Positions 8,549-17,982 of a stretch of 64,000 nucleotides of DNA are shown here, piece after piece (position 1 is the stretch's first letter; every line of letters starts with the position of its first letter). The position numbers and the translations under genes were made by a program. The DNA comes from Hymenobacter oligotrophus (GTDB lineage Bacteria > Bacteroidota > Bacteroidia > Cytophagales > Hymenobacteraceae). The stretch covers positions 124,001 through 188,000 of the forward strand of contig NZ_CP032317.1 in NCBI RefSeq assembly GCF_003574965.1, given 5' to 3'. The notes under the pieces were generated by a model, which had not been told where the DNA came from, made no database searches, and saw only the letters and a list, made by a program, of their open reading frames with translations.

Positions 8549-9442
8549 TTAATACAAATCATCGAGCGACATGCGCAGGTACTTGCGCACGGCCCGGTAA
8601 GAGCTGAAAAAACCAATAACGCAGCCCAGCAACACCAGCGCAACCAGCACGGCCGCAATCAGGCGCTCGTCGCGCAGCAGCCGCAGCTCATCCAGCTGCA
8701 GGTACGCCGATTGCAGCAAGGCCAGCAGCAGCAACGCGGCCACGGTGCCGCTCACGAAACCCTGCCAGGTGGCCCGCCGCAAAAATGGCCCCTGAATAAA
8801 CCACGGCGTGGCGCCCACCAGCTGCATGGAGCGAATAAGGAAACGCTGCGAGAACAAGGCCAGCTTAATGGTATTGTTGATGAGCACTACCACCACCAGC
8901 GTCAGCAGCACCGCAAAGCCCAGCAGCACCAGGCTTACTTTGCGCACGTTTTGGTTAATGGAGCTAATCAGGCTTTGCACGTACGTAACCTCGTACACGC
9001 CTTGCTGCTGGCGCAAATCCTGGCTGATGCGGCGCAGCTGCACGGAATCGGCAAACTGCGGGTTGATTTTAAGGATGTAGGCGTCGCGCAACGGGTTGTC
9101 GCCCAAAAATTGCTGAAACTCCTCGCCGGTAAGCTCCACAAACTGCCGGGCGCCTTCTTCTTTCGACAGAAAACGCACCTGCGCCTGATTCTCGCGGTAG
9201 GCGATGTAGGGCTTTTGCGCAAACGTACGCTGCAAGCGCAGCAGCTGGGTTTCGGGCAGGTTGCGCTCGAGGTACACCTGCACCTCCAGGTTTTCCTTTA
9301 CCGCCTCCGATAGCTTGTGCGCGTGCACCAGCAGCAGCCCGAACAGCCCAATCACCAACAGCGCCAGCGTAATGCTGAACACCACCATGGTGTGCGGGTA
9401 AGACCCTAGTTTCTTTTTGCGTACGGGGCGGAACTGCGGCAT
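8549..9442 (-). CDS. ftsX: Cell division protein FtsX (permease of the FtsEX complex)
   Basis: The 297-residue product has a cytoplasmic N-terminus (MPQFRPVRKKKLGSYPHTM), a first helix at about 20-42, an extracytoplasmic domain of about 120 residues, then three helices and a closing YRAVRKYLRMSLDDLY tail, the FtsX layout. With the ATPase FtsE (not in this window) it couples division to peptidoglycan hydrolase activation. It heads the ftsX-DUF3098-uppP-truB-ribF cluster. The ATG at 9442 matches family N-termini. Confidence 0.9.
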   Translation of the reverse strand: MPQFRPVRKKKLGSYPHTMVVFSITLALLVIGLFGLLLVHAHKLSEAVKENLEVQVYLERNLPETQLLRLQRTFAQKPYIAYRENQAQVRFLSKEEGARQFVELTGEEFQQFLGDNPLRDAYILKINPQFADSVQLRRISQDLRQQQGVYEVTYVQSLISSINQNVRKVSLVLLGFAVLLTLVVVVLINNTIKLALFSQRFLIRSMQLVGATPWFIQGPFLRRATWQGFVSGTVAALLLLALLQSAYLQLDELRLLRDERLIAAVLVALVLLGCVIGFFSSYRAVRKYLRMSLDDLY

Positions 9443-9457
9443 CGGGGGGCAAAAGTA

Positions 9458-9571
9458 CAATGATCAATGAACAATGAGCAATTAGCCGCTCGGGATAACC
9501 GCCCACAAGTACCAGGCGTAGTGTAACAGCCAACTGAGCATTGCTAACTGCTCATTGGTAATCGATCATTG
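9458..9571. repeat. Imperfect inverted repeat between tamB and ftsX
   Basis: The left arm (9458-9485) is built of CAATGATCAATGAACAATG-like words and the right arm (9544-9571) is its imperfect complement, with further CATTG/ACTGAGCATTG words between. It fills almost the whole gap between the tamB stop and the ftsX start. Similar self-related words are common in intergenic regions of Bacteroidota and cyanobacteria. Confidence 0.7.
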
Positions 9572-9573
9572 TA

Positions 9574-12500
9574 TCACAGGGCCGTGCGCGGGTCGTCGTC
9601 GATGATGAGCTGTTCGCGGGCTTTGCGGCGGGCCTCCTCGCGGCGGCGCAGGCGCTTGCGGGCAAACAACTCGGTAAGGTTGTCGAACTGCTCGGTGTGC
9701 ACCACCGAAAGGCCGGCCCGCTGCTGGTTGGCAAACTGGGCCTGGTCGCCGATGTCGCGCGGGGTGGTTTCGTAACGCAAACGCACCCTGAACTTGCCGT
9801 CGGCACGCAGGAAATACTCCAGCCCGATGTCGCCGATCAGCGAGTTTTGCGCGGGGTTCACGGAGGTTCCGCTGGTGTTGTTGGTGATGCCGCCCGAGCG
9901 CGTTACGCGCAAGCGGCCCTGCAGCAAGCTGTAGCTCAGGCGTACTTGCAGGTCGCGGAGCTCCTCGGCCGTTACGCCGTCGAGGTTGAAGTCGATTTCG
10001 AGGTTCTGGTCGATTTGCGAGGTGAGCAAGCCGAGCTGCGTCGACAGAATTTGCCCTAGGCTGTTTTGCACGGCGTTGTTGCCGGCAAACAAATCGGGCG
10101 TGCCAAACTGGCCGGGCGCCGAAAGCTGCCGGAACAGCAGCAGCGAAAACACCTGCCGGTTGAGCTCCTGCTCGTCGTTGCGGATGTTGGAGAGGAAGGA
10201 GGTGAGCTGTCCTTCGAGCGTGGTGGGCGCGTCGTTGAACTCGAGGCCCAGCTGAATGCGCGGCAGCAGCATGTCGCCGGTGAGGTGCATTACGGCCGTA
10301 ACGCTCGCAAAAGCGCTGGTGCCCGTGGCATCGGCCCCGGCCAAAATGGGCGCCAACGAGGTGCGCTGGGTGTAGGCCGCGGTTACGTCCATCTGGCCTT
10401 CGAGGGGGCTGCCGTTCCAGGTGAGTGTGCCACCGGGGCGCACCTGAAATTCTTTGTTCACGAGGCCTTGCAGCGTGAAGTTGTAGGCGCCGCGCACCAC
10501 TTCCAGCTGCCCGTACATGTTAAAATCGCCGCGCGTATCGATGTTCATGCGCAACTGCCCGCTGGCCGTGCCCCGGATTACGTCGCCGGTGGTTTCGTCC
10601 AGAATTACCTCCATGTATGCGTCGGGCGTCACGTCGAAAACGCAGTTCAGCAAAATGCCCGATAAATCAACGGCAGCGCTTTTGGGAGCGGCCTGCGCCT
10701 TGGTGGTATCGGCCGGCACGTTGCGGTTTACGAACTGAATGTAGTTGGCCTGCGTGGCGGTGGCGGCGTTATCGAGCGGCAGCGAGAGGCGGGTGCCGGC
10801 TTCGCTGCGGGCCCGCACGTTGATGACCAGATTATCGGTGGGGCCCGTTACGCTGGCCTCGCCCGTGGCGAAGGCCGTGCCGAAGTACAGCTCGTTTTGC
10901 CGGCGCGTGGTGTTGAGCACCTGCATGCGCCGGAAGTTGGCGCGCAACGCCAGGCGCATCTGCTCGAAGCCTTGGTGGTAAATGGTGCCGTCGAGGGTGC
11001 CGGTGTTGCCCAGCACGTCGCGCAGGCGAATGCTCCGGAACACCATGCGGTCCTCGAAAAAGCGAATGTTGTCCTCGAAGGTGTACGTGGTGTTCAGGTA
11101 CGGAAACGTAAACACGCCTTGCCGCACGGCCACGTCGCCGCGCAGGGTGGGCGCCGAAAACGGCCCGACCAGCCGCAGGGTGCCGCGGCCGGTGCCGCCT
11201 AGGTTGGTCAGCACGCCCGCCAAAAAGGGCTCGGCCAGCTTCAGCGGGGCATCGTTGAGGGCGCCGGTAAGATTTAGCTGTTCCTGCGCGGCGCCCGGGG
11301 CAATGGTGCCCGCTACGCTCAGCACATTCAACTGGTCGCGCTCAACGGTGAGGTTCACACCTAGGCGCTTGTTGGGGTTGTCCCAGTTCGACATGCCCGA
11401 CACGTTGCCGATCAGTACGTTATCGAAGTACAGCGAGTCGACGGTGAGGCGCGAGGCGGCCACCAGCTGCCCGAACACGCCGCGCACGTCGCCGGTAGCG
11501 TTTACGCGGCCACGCATGTTCTGGCGCGTAAGCGGCGAAAGGGTCGCTAGCTCCAGGTCTTGTATTTCGAGGTGCAGCGTGCGGGCCGGGTCGTCGGATA
11601 CTTGGCCGGTGGCCAGGATGCGCTGCGGTCCGTTGGAAAGCGAAAAGTTCGGGACGGTTATTTCGTGGCCGGCACCGGCAATCAAAATGGCGTCGTCTTG
11701 GGCAATCGTCCACTCGCGCCCCAGCAGGTTTAGGCCCGATTTGCGGAAGACAATCTGCACGGCGTTCGGCAAAAAATCGAGGGCACCGTTGATGGTGGCC
11801 CGGTTGGTAGTGCCCGTTTGCGCCAACGACGACGAAAAGTTGATTTTGTCTTGGTCCCACACACCTTCGGCGTAAAACTGCTCGGTGCGGCCCAGCACGG
11901 GCATTTCTTGCCGGGCGCTGGTTACGCTGGCCTGGGCCAGCACATCGGGAGCATTGGGCACCTTCGAGGTTAGCAGGTCGAACTCCACGTTGTGGGCCCG
12001 CACGCTGTCGTACTGCACAAAACCCACCTTGCCACCTAGGGAAAGAATGGACGTGGCCCCGTTGCGGAACGAGCCCTCGATGCGCGCCGAGTCGCTGACG
12101 CTGAGCTGCGGCAGGAACACGTGAATCAGCGGGTTGGCCCGCTTCAGCAGCAAGTTCAGGTCGATAGCGTAGTCGGGCGTTACCTGTCGGCGCTTGCGGC
12201 GGTAGTAAGCAGCAGTGGCAGCAGCGTCGCCCTCGAAGTTGAGGCGATACTCCTGAATAAGCTGCCGCACATCGCGCATGGCCTGCGAAAACTGGTAGTT
12301 GCCGCGGGCCCGCAGCCGGAACGCATCGGAGCGCATGGCCAGCAGCCGTTCGCCGTCGCGGCGGTTGGCCAGCACATCCAGTGTGTCGAGGTGCACGGTG
12401 CGGCCGCGTAGGGTTAGGCGGGTATTGCGCAGGTGTATGCGCCCCAGCAGCTCATCGAGCGTGAGGCCCTGAAAGCGCACGTCGGCCTGGGTGCTCACCA

Positions 12501-14148
12501 CCAGCGGCTCGCCGATGATACCTAGGGCCTGCAGGTTGGCGCGGCGCACGTCGGTTACCAAATCGAAAGCCTGCCGGCCGCGGCCCCAGTTGATGTTGCC
12601 TTCGCCCGTGAGCTGCAAGTTGGGGTCGTTGATGTTCACCTTGCCCTCGAACTCCTGGCGGGTAAGGCGGCCGTTGGTTACCACGATGTTCTGGTAGCGG
12701 TAGCCTTTCAGCCAAATGTGCGGTATGGTGGCGTTGGCTTGCAGGCGGGCCGCGTCGGGCGCAAAGCCCACGCCCTCCACGCGCCCGTTCACGGCCACGT
12801 CGCGAATCAACGACTCGTCGCCGAGCAGCTTGCCCAGCTGAAAGCCGGCCGTGCGCACGGTGCCTTCGTAGCTGGAGTTGCGCGGGTCGGTTTTGAACTT
12901 CAGGTTGACGTCGGCCGTGAGCTTGCCCAGGTTGGTTTGGAAGTCGCCGTTGGCTACAAAGTCATTGTAAAAACCTAGGAAATGCCCGTTCAGCTTAACC
13001 GTGCCTAGGCGCTGGAAGTAAGGATACACCGAGGCCGGCAGCACCGGCTGCAAATCGCGCGGGTTGAGCACGGTGCCGGGGCGCAGGCGCAGCTCGGCAA
13101 AGGTTTCCTTCCACTCGGGCAGCCCCTCGGCCGATACGTTGCCGATGATGTGCGTGCCGCCGTTGCTGTACTTTACATTCAGGTTCTTGGCCGCGAAGTT
13201 GCGCACGTAGCCTTTGGCCTCGCCCGATATCAGCACGTGCTCGTGCCACTTTTCGAGCTGGGGTGCAAACTGGGCAATGTCGTCGGAGTACACGCTGCTG
13301 GGCTGCAGCCGCGCCGTTACCTTTACCGAGTCGTTGAAATCGGTGAAGTTGAGGAAGTGCTTGTACTCGAACTTCACGTAGTCGCTCAGGCGGCTTTGGC
13401 CTACGCGCAACGTCAGCTTGTCGAACTCCCAAAACCGCGACGCATACGTCATGTCGGCCGTAAGCTCGCGTAGCCGCGTTTTCGACGGAATATCGGTAGC
13501 CCGCAAGCCGTCGATCTGGGTATGCAAGGTGTCGCCCCGAAACCAGATTTGCGACAGATCGGCGTAAATGCTGTCGACAAACATGTGGGCGTAATCCATT
13601 GAGCGGCCGTACTCGCGGGCCCTAGGTCGGTCTCGGCGGTCGAGCACAAAGCGGGCGTTGCGCAGGGCCACGCGCTCAACCTTAAAGTCGAAGGGCTTGG
13701 CGGTTTTGGTGGTGTCGGGGGCACCTAGCAGCCGCTTGAAAGCCGTCAGAAACTCATCGAGGTTGGTGCGGGCGTTGGGCGCGTTGGGGTAGGTTACCAA
13801 GGCAAACCGGGCCTCGGTAAGGGTAACTTTGCTCAGGTAGAGCTTGTTGGGCGAAAAGATGGAGAACGTGCTGACGTCGGCCTCCAGCTCGCCGATGTAA
13901 AACAGCTGGCCACCGCGGCGGTCGAGCACCTGCACGCGGTCGAGCACCACTTTGGTAAACGGCCGAATGGTTACCTGCCCAATGCTTACGGGCTGTTCGA
14001 GCTTGTCCGACAGGATTTGGGCTGCCCGTTGCGCCACCCGGGTTTGCACCGACGGCACCCGCAAGGCCAGCACCGCCGCGCCCAGCAACAGGCCCAGCAC
14101 GAGCAATAGCCCGAGCAACACCTTCAGGATGGCCTTTATAACTTGCAC
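9574..14148 (-). CDS. tamB: Translocation and assembly module protein TamB family (AsmA-like, DUF490)
   Basis: About 1524 residues from a GTG at 14148. An N-terminal helix (IKAILKVLLGLLLVLGLLL) anchors it in the inner membrane; the rest is a very long repetitive beta-strand protein, as in the AsmA-like bridging family, ending in a TamB domain with SFLSNIRNDEQELNRQVFSLL and YSLLQGRLRVTRSG. These proteins span the periplasm and help outer membrane protein or phospholipid transport. The frame is open upstream to a TTG at 14262, but the membrane anchor begins directly at the GTG. It is divergent from tsaD. Confidence 0.88.
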   Translation of the reverse strand: MQVIKAILKVLLGLLLVLGLLLGAAVLALRVPSVQTRVAQRAAQILSDKLEQPVSIGQVTIRPFTKVVLDRVQVLDRRGGQLFYIGELEADVSTFSIFSPNKLYLSKVTLTEARFALVTYPNAPNARTNLDEFLTAFKRLLGAPDTTKTAKPFDFKVERVALRNARFVLDRRDRPRAREYGRSMDYAHMFVDSIYADLSQIWFRGDTLHTQIDGLRATDIPSKTRLRELTADMTYASRFWEFDKLTLRVGQSRLSDYVKFEYKHFLNFTDFNDSVKVTARLQPSSVYSDDIAQFAPQLEKWHEHVLISGEAKGYVRNFAAKNLNVKYSNGGTHIIGNVSAEGLPEWKETFAELRLRPGTVLNPRDLQPVLPASVYPYFQRLGTVKLNGHFLGFYNDFVANGDFQTNLGKLTADVNLKFKTDPRNSSYEGTVRTAGFQLGKLLGDESLIRDVAVNGRVEGVGFAPDAARLQANATIPHIWLKGYRYQNIVVTNGRLTRQEFEGKVNINDPNLQLTGEGNINWGRGRQAFDLVTDVRRANLQALGIIGEPLVVSTQADVRFQGLTLDELLGRIHLRNTRLTLRGRTVHLDTLDVLANRRDGERLLAMRSDAFRLRARGNYQFSQAMRDVRQLIQEYRLNFEGDAAATAAYYRRKRRQVTPDYAIDLNLLLKRANPLIHVFLPQLSVSDSARIEGSFRNGATSILSLGGKVGFVQYDSVRAHNVEFDLLTSKVPNAPDVLAQASVTSARQEMPVLGRTEQFYAEGVWDQDKINFSSSLAQTGTTNRATINGALDFLPNAVQIVFRKSGLNLLGREWTIAQDDAILIAGAGHEITVPNFSLSNGPQRILATGQVSDDPARTLHLEIQDLELATLSPLTRQNMRGRVNATGDVRGVFGQLVAASRLTVDSLYFDNVLIGNVSGMSNWDNPNKRLGVNLTVERDQLNVLSVAGTIAPGAAQEQLNLTGALNDAPLKLAEPFLAGVLTNLGGTGRGTLRLVGPFSAPTLRGDVAVRQGVFTFPYLNTTYTFEDNIRFFEDRMVFRSIRLRDVLGNTGTLDGTIYHQGFEQMRLALRANFRRMQVLNTTRRQNELYFGTAFATGEASVTGPTDNLVINVRARSEAGTRLSLPLDNAATATQANYIQFVNRNVPADTTKAQAAPKSAAVDLSGILLNCVFDVTPDAYMEVILDETTGDVIRGTASGQLRMNIDTRGDFNMYGQLEVVRGAYNFTLQGLVNKEFQVRPGGTLTWNGSPLEGQMDVTAAYTQRTSLAPILAGADATGTSAFASVTAVMHLTGDMLLPRIQLGLEFNDAPTTLEGQLTSFLSNIRNDEQELNRQVFSLLLFRQLSAPGQFGTPDLFAGNNAVQNSLGQILSTQLGLLTSQIDQNLEIDFNLDGVTAEELRDLQVRLSYSLLQGRLRVTRSGGITNNTSGTSVNPAQNSLIGDIGLEYFLRADGKFRVRLRYETTPRDIGDQAQFANQQRAGLSVVHTEQFDNLTELFARKRLRRREEARRKAREQLIIDDDPRTAL

Positions 14149-14301
14149 GCGGTTGTTGGCGGTGTGGTAGAAAGCGGAGCCGCTGCGCGACTGCCCAGCA
14201 GCAAGACGTAAACGCTGCCCCAACGGATGCTTGTGTGCTCCGAACGGGCAGATAATCTGCAAAAAAAGCTAACTGCCCGCACATAAGCCGCGGATCATCC
14301 T

Positions 14302-15312
14302 ATGGAACACCCAATTATTCTGGCCATTGAATCATCGTGCGACGATACAGGAGCAGCTGTAATGGCCGGGGGCAAAATCCTGGCCAACGTGGTTGCCTCG
14401 CAGCAAGTGCACGAATTATACGGCGGCGTGGTGCCCGAACTGGCCTCGCGCGCCCACCAGCAGCACATTTTGCCGGTGGTGCAGGCGGCGCTGCAAAAAG
14501 CCGGGGTGCAAAAGGAAGACCTCGACGCCATAGCCTTTACGCAAGGCCCGGGCTTGCTGGGCTCGTTGCTGGTGGGCGGCATGTTTGCCAAAAGTTTTGC
14601 CCTGGCCCTGGGCAAGCCGCTGCTGGCCGTAAACCACATGCGTGCGCACATTTTGGCGCATTTCATTGAGGAGCCGCGGCCCGAATTCCCATTTCTGTGC
14701 CTGACGGTAAGTGGCGGCCACACCCAGCTGGTGGTGGTGCGCAGCGCCCTGCACATGGAAATTGTTGGCCAAACCCAGGACGACGCCGCCGGCGAAGCCT
14801 TCGACAAAACGGCCAAGCTGCTGGGCCTGCCGTACCCCGGCGGACCTAGGCTCGACAAATTGGCTCAGCAGGGTAACCCGTTGCGCTTCCCGTTCCCGGT
14901 AAACCAAATGCCCGGCTACGATTTTTCGTTTTCGGGTGTGAAAACGGCCGTGATGTACTTTCTGCGCCAACAAACGCAGCAGAATCCCCAGTTCATCGAG
15001 GAAAACCTGCCCGACCTCTGCGCCAGCATCCAGCACACCATTCTGCAAACGCTGATGCGCCAGCTGCGCCGCGCCGCCGCCGACTTCAACCTTACCAACA
15101 TTGCCATTGCCGGAGGCGTAGCGGCCAACTCGGGCCTGCGGGCCGAGCTGCAGCGCCTGGCCGAAGACCACGACTGGCGCGTGTTCATCCCGGCTTTTCA
15201 GTACTGCACCGATAACGCCGGCATGATTGCCATGGCCGCGCACTTTCAGTACCTAGCCGGCGACTTTGCCTCCCAATTGGCCAGCCCCGACCCTAGGTTG
15301 AAGCTGGCGTAA
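14302..15312 (+). CDS. tsaD: tRNA N6-adenosine threonylcarbamoyltransferase
   Basis: The 336-residue product transfers the threonylcarbamoyl group to A37 of tRNAs reading ANN codons. It has the Kae1/TsaD signature: IILAIESSCDDTGAAV at residues 5-20, the metal ligands H112 and H116 in NHMRAHILAH, VSGGHTQLV and IAIAGGVAANSGLR. It needs TsaB, TsaC and TsaE, which are not in this window. It is divergent from tamB with about 150 bp between starts. Confidence 0.96.
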   Translation: MEHPIILAIESSCDDTGAAVMAGGKILANVVASQQVHELYGGVVPELASRAHQQHILPVVQAALQKAGVQKEDLDAIAFTQGPGLLGSLLVGGMFAKSFALALGKPLLAVNHMRAHILAHFIEEPRPEFPFLCLTVSGGHTQLVVVRSALHMEIVGQTQDDAAGEAFDKTAKLLGLPYPGGPRLDKLAQQGNPLRFPFPVNQMPGYDFSFSGVKTAVMYFLRQQTQQNPQFIEENLPDLCASIQHTILQTLMRQLRRAAADFNLTNIAIAGGVAANSGLRAELQRLAEDHDWRVFIPAFQYCTDNAGMIAMAAHFQYLAGDFASQLASPDPRLKLA

Positions 15313-15404
15313 GAATTGGTTTTTCGTTTTTGGTTGTTGGTTTATGGCGTTTTGCCGTTCGTTTCTCCGCTTCGAAATACTGACAACCAACAACGAAAAA
15401 CCAA
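15313..15404. repeat. Imperfect inverted repeat between tsaD and the thioesterase gene
   Basis: Words such as TTGGTTTTTCG and GTTGTTGGTT (15316-15342) recur as complements at about 15384-15404 (AACCAACAACGAAAAACCAA). The element runs right up to the ATG at 15405, so it forms the leader of the thioesterase gene. Confidence 0.65.
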
Positions 15405-15812
15405 ATGCATAATCCCTACCACCCAGGCGACCAGAAAACCCACCACTACACCGTCGTACCCGCCGACTTCGCCAGCTTTGAGGCCGGCAACGGGCTGGTG
15501 CATCCCGTGCTGAGCACCTTTGCCCTAGGGCGCGAAATGGAGTGGGCGGGCCGGTTGTTCGTGCTCGAGATGCGCGAAGCAGGGGAGGAGGGCATTGGAA
15601 CCATGCTGGAGGTGCAGCACCATGCGCCTGCTTTTGAGGGCGAAACCGTACGGGTTACTGCTACCTTTGCCGCCCTGCACGGCCGCGAACTTACTTGCAC
15701 CGTAGAAGCGCGGGTGGGCGAGCGGCTGGTAGCCACGGGCCGCACCGGCCAGCGCATCGTCGATAAAGCCAAGCTCGAGGCCCGGTTTGCGGCCTTGCGC
15801 GCGGCCCACTAA
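15405..15812 (+). CDS. Hotdog-fold thioesterase family protein
   Basis: The 135-residue product resembles small hotdog thioesterases of the fluoroacetyl-CoA thioesterase-like type: an N-terminal strand, the helix segment FEAGNGLVHPVLSTFALGREME, then LEVQHHAPAFEGETVRVTATFAAL, where the glutamate in the strand after the central helix is typical, and VGERLVATGRTGQRIVD at the end. Substrate unknown. It lies between tsaD and smpB on the same strand. Confidence 0.7.
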   Translation: MHNPYHPGDQKTHHYTVVPADFASFEAGNGLVHPVLSTFALGREMEWAGRLFVLEMREAGEEGIGTMLEVQHHAPAFEGETVRVTATFAALHGRELTCTVEARVGERLVATGRTGQRIVDKAKLEARFAALRAAH

Positions 15813-15885
15813 CACCACCGCGCCCGCACTATTTCCGTAAAGCAACGGCCGCTGCAGCCACTGCTCTATTCCGCCACATCAATCC

Positions 15886-16356
15886 ATGGCAAAAGCCACC
15901 GACACCAAGCCGCGCTCCGTCAACATCCAAAACCGCCGGGCCGGGTACGAGTATTCGTTTCTGATCAAGTACACCGCCGGCATGGTGCTGGTAGGCACCG
16001 AAATCAAAAGCCTGCGCGAGGGCAACGCCAACATTACCGATGGTTACTGCACCTTCGGCGCCAACGGCACGCTGTGGCTGCACGGGGTAACCATTGCGCA
16101 ATACACCCAAGGCACCTACAACAACCACGAGCCCACCCGCGCGCGGCAGCTGTTGCTCACTAAAAAAGAAATGCGCCAGCTCGAGGCCAAAAGCCAGGAG
16201 CAGGGCCTCACCATTATTCCGCTGCGCATGTTCATCGGCGAGCGGGGTTTTGCCAAGGTCGAAATTGCGTTGGCCAAAGGCAAAAAGCTGTTCGACAAAC
16301 GCGAGGACATCAAAGCCCGCGACGTTAAGCGCGAAATGGACCGCAACCAGTATTAG
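15886..16356 (+). CDS. smpB: SsrA-binding protein SmpB
   Basis: The 156-residue product binds tmRNA and delivers it to stalled ribosomes. It shows the SmpB pattern: NRRAGYEYSFLIKYTAGMVL, GTEIKSLREGNANITDGYC, LTKKEMRQLEAKSQEQGLTIIPL, and a basic C-terminal helix (FDKREDIKARDVKREMDR) that enters the ribosome. No ssrA (tmRNA) gene was seen in the window. Confidence 0.95.
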   Translation: MAKATDTKPRSVNIQNRRAGYEYSFLIKYTAGMVLVGTEIKSLREGNANITDGYCTFGANGTLWLHGVTIAQYTQGTYNNHEPTRARQLLLTKKEMRQLEAKSQEQGLTIIPLRMFIGERGFAKVEIALAKGKKLFDKREDIKARDVKREMDRNQY

Positions 16357-16445
16357 TGCTGATGCCAAGTGCGAAGCAGAGAGCAGGGGCGAAAATTTAC
16401 CCCCGGTGCCTCGGTTTCGCTCCACCTGACAAAGCTTTCCGTGCG

Positions 16446-16453
16446 TACCTTGC
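16446..16453 (+). promoter_or_regulatory. Promoter -7 box of the NlpC/P60 gene
   Basis: TACCTTGC followed by GGCC is a good match to the Bacteroidota -7 element (TAnnTTTG), 27 bases before the proposed TTG start. No clear -33 TTG was found. Its position argues against start codons upstream of 16453. Confidence 0.5.
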
Positions 16454-16479
16454 GGCCTGATTTACCTGTTATTACCCCC

Positions 16480-17283
16480 TTGGAACACGGAGTTTGCGCC
16501 CTGAGCGCGGTGCCGGTACGGGCCGAACCGGCTGACAAAGCCGAAATCGTAACCCAACTGGTTTTCGGCGACTGCTACAGCCTGGTGCAAACGCAGGGCA
16601 ACTGGGTGCAGGTGCGCACCACCGCCGACGATTACCTAGGGTGGATGGACGTGAAACAGCACACGCCCGTGTCGGCGGAGTACCTGGCCGCCTGGAGCGC
16701 ACAGGAGCACCCGCGCAGCCTCGATGTGGTGCAGGTAGTCAGCAATGCCACCACCCGCATTCCGATTACCCTAGGCGCCCGCCTGCCGTTTTTCGACGGC
16801 ATGACTTTGCGTCTGGGCTCCGAAACGTACTTCTACAACGGCGCCGCCACCAACCCACTCAACGGCCACGGTCCGCTGGGCCCCACCGACAAACGCACGG
16901 CCCTGCTGCTGAAAGCTGGCCAGCTGTTTCTGAAAGCGCCGTACCTGTGGGGCGGCCGTACGCTTTTCGGCGTCGATTGCTCGGGCCTGATGCAGCAGCT
17001 GTTTGGGCTGATTGGCGTGCAGCTCCCGCGCGATGCCCGGCAGCAAATCGACCTAGGCGAGGTGGTGCACTTTGTGGACCAAACCCGCCCCGGCGACCTA
17101 GCCTTTTTCGACAACGCCGAGGGGCGCATCATCCACGTGGGCATGATGCTCGACGACCAGCAGATTTTGCACGCCAGCGGCGAGGTGCGCATCGACGTGC
17201 TCGACCACAACGGCATCTACAACAAGCAGCGCCAGAAGTACACCCACAAGCTGCGCCTTATTAAGCGCGTGCTGCCCGCCTAG
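16480..17283 (+). CDS. NlpC/P60 (C40 family) cell-wall peptidase with SH3-like N-terminus
   Basis: About 267 residues. The N-terminal part (GVCALSAVPVRAEPADKAEI) is a bacterial SH3-like domain, followed by a second SH3-like segment and a C-terminal NlpC/P60 domain with catalytic Cys about 167 (FGVDCSGLMQ), His about 219 (IIHVGMM) and a following HASG. Such enzymes cut the D-Glu to diamino acid bond of peptidoglycan stem peptides. The TTG at 16480 is chosen because the promoter box lies at 16446-16453 and conserved sequence begins there; GTG at 16441 or 16369 are alternatives. No signal peptide is seen. The TAG stop lies in CCTAGGTGCC. Confidence 0.82.
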   Translation: MEHGVCALSAVPVRAEPADKAEIVTQLVFGDCYSLVQTQGNWVQVRTTADDYLGWMDVKQHTPVSAEYLAAWSAQEHPRSLDVVQVVSNATTRIPITLGARLPFFDGMTLRLGSETYFYNGAATNPLNGHGPLGPTDKRTALLLKAGQLFLKAPYLWGGRTLFGVDCSGLMQQLFGLIGVQLPRDARQQIDLGEVVHFVDQTRPGDLAFFDNAEGRIIHVGMMLDDQQILHASGEVRIDVLDHNGIYNKQRQKYTHKLRLIKRVLPA

Positions 17284-17418
17284 GTGCCGCTCGGGCCCGG
17301 CAAAGTACAAGCACAATAGGCAAGCTCAACTTGAACCAACCCGCACCGGTGTTGGTTGCGTAAACGGCTGGAAAGCCCTAGCTTACGGCTAGTTCCGAAC
17401 GCTTACGACCCCCGGTGT

Positions 17419-17913
17419 ATGGACCAAAAAGTGCTCGTGTTGAATGGCGACTACTCCGCCATTACCCTCTGCAGCGTGCAGAAGGCATTTGTGTTGCTGT
17501 ACCTCGAAAAAGCCGAGCTGATTGCCAACAAAGAGGGCGCGTTCTTGCGCACCGTCAGCATGGCTTATCCCAAACCGAGCATTATCCGCCTGCAGCGCTA
17601 CGTGCGGGTGCCCTACAAAGGCATTGCCCTGAGCCGGCACAACGTGATGAAGCGCGACAACTTTGAGTGCCAGTACTGCGGCTCCACCAAAAACCTCACC
17701 CTCGACCACGTGCTGCCCCGTTCGCGCGGCGGCGACTCGAGTTGGGGCAACCTGCTGACCGCCTGCGCCCGCTGCAACCACGCCAAAGGCCACCGCACCC
17801 CCGAAGAAGCTGGCCTAACCGTTCGGCAAAAGCCCAAAAAGCCCACCTTGGCTGGTTTTCTGAAACTTAGTGCCGGCACCATCGACCACACTTGGCACGC
17901 CTACCTCAACTGA
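17419..17913 (+). CDS. HNH endonuclease family protein
   Basis: The 164-residue protein starts MDQKVLVLNGDYSAITLCS and has a C-terminal HNH domain: CQYCG and CARC zinc-ligand pairs around LTLDHVLPRSRGG and NLLTACARCNHAKG (about residues 85-128). This type, with a leading LVLN region and a zinc finger-like HNH, is widespread as a chromosomal single gene of unclear function, so no restriction role is implied. The start at 17419 fits family members better than the longer frame from 17356. Confidence 0.88.
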   Translation: MDQKVLVLNGDYSAITLCSVQKAFVLLYLEKAELIANKEGAFLRTVSMAYPKPSIIRLQRYVRVPYKGIALSRHNVMKRDNFECQYCGSTKNLTLDHVLPRSRGGDSSWGNLLTACARCNHAKGHRTPEEAGLTVRQKPKKPTLAGFLKLSAGTIDHTWHAYLN

Positions 17914-17982
17914 ACCGGCGCAGCACCAGCTGCCCGGTTTTTTTATGCCCAGGGCCCTAGGTGCTCAAGGCCACCGCAATAC

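Noticed and set aside
15886-16356. tmRNA (ssrA) expected near smpB
   Set aside because: No tRNA-Ala-like ends or tag-coding sequence were found around smpB; ssrA is presumably elsewhere.
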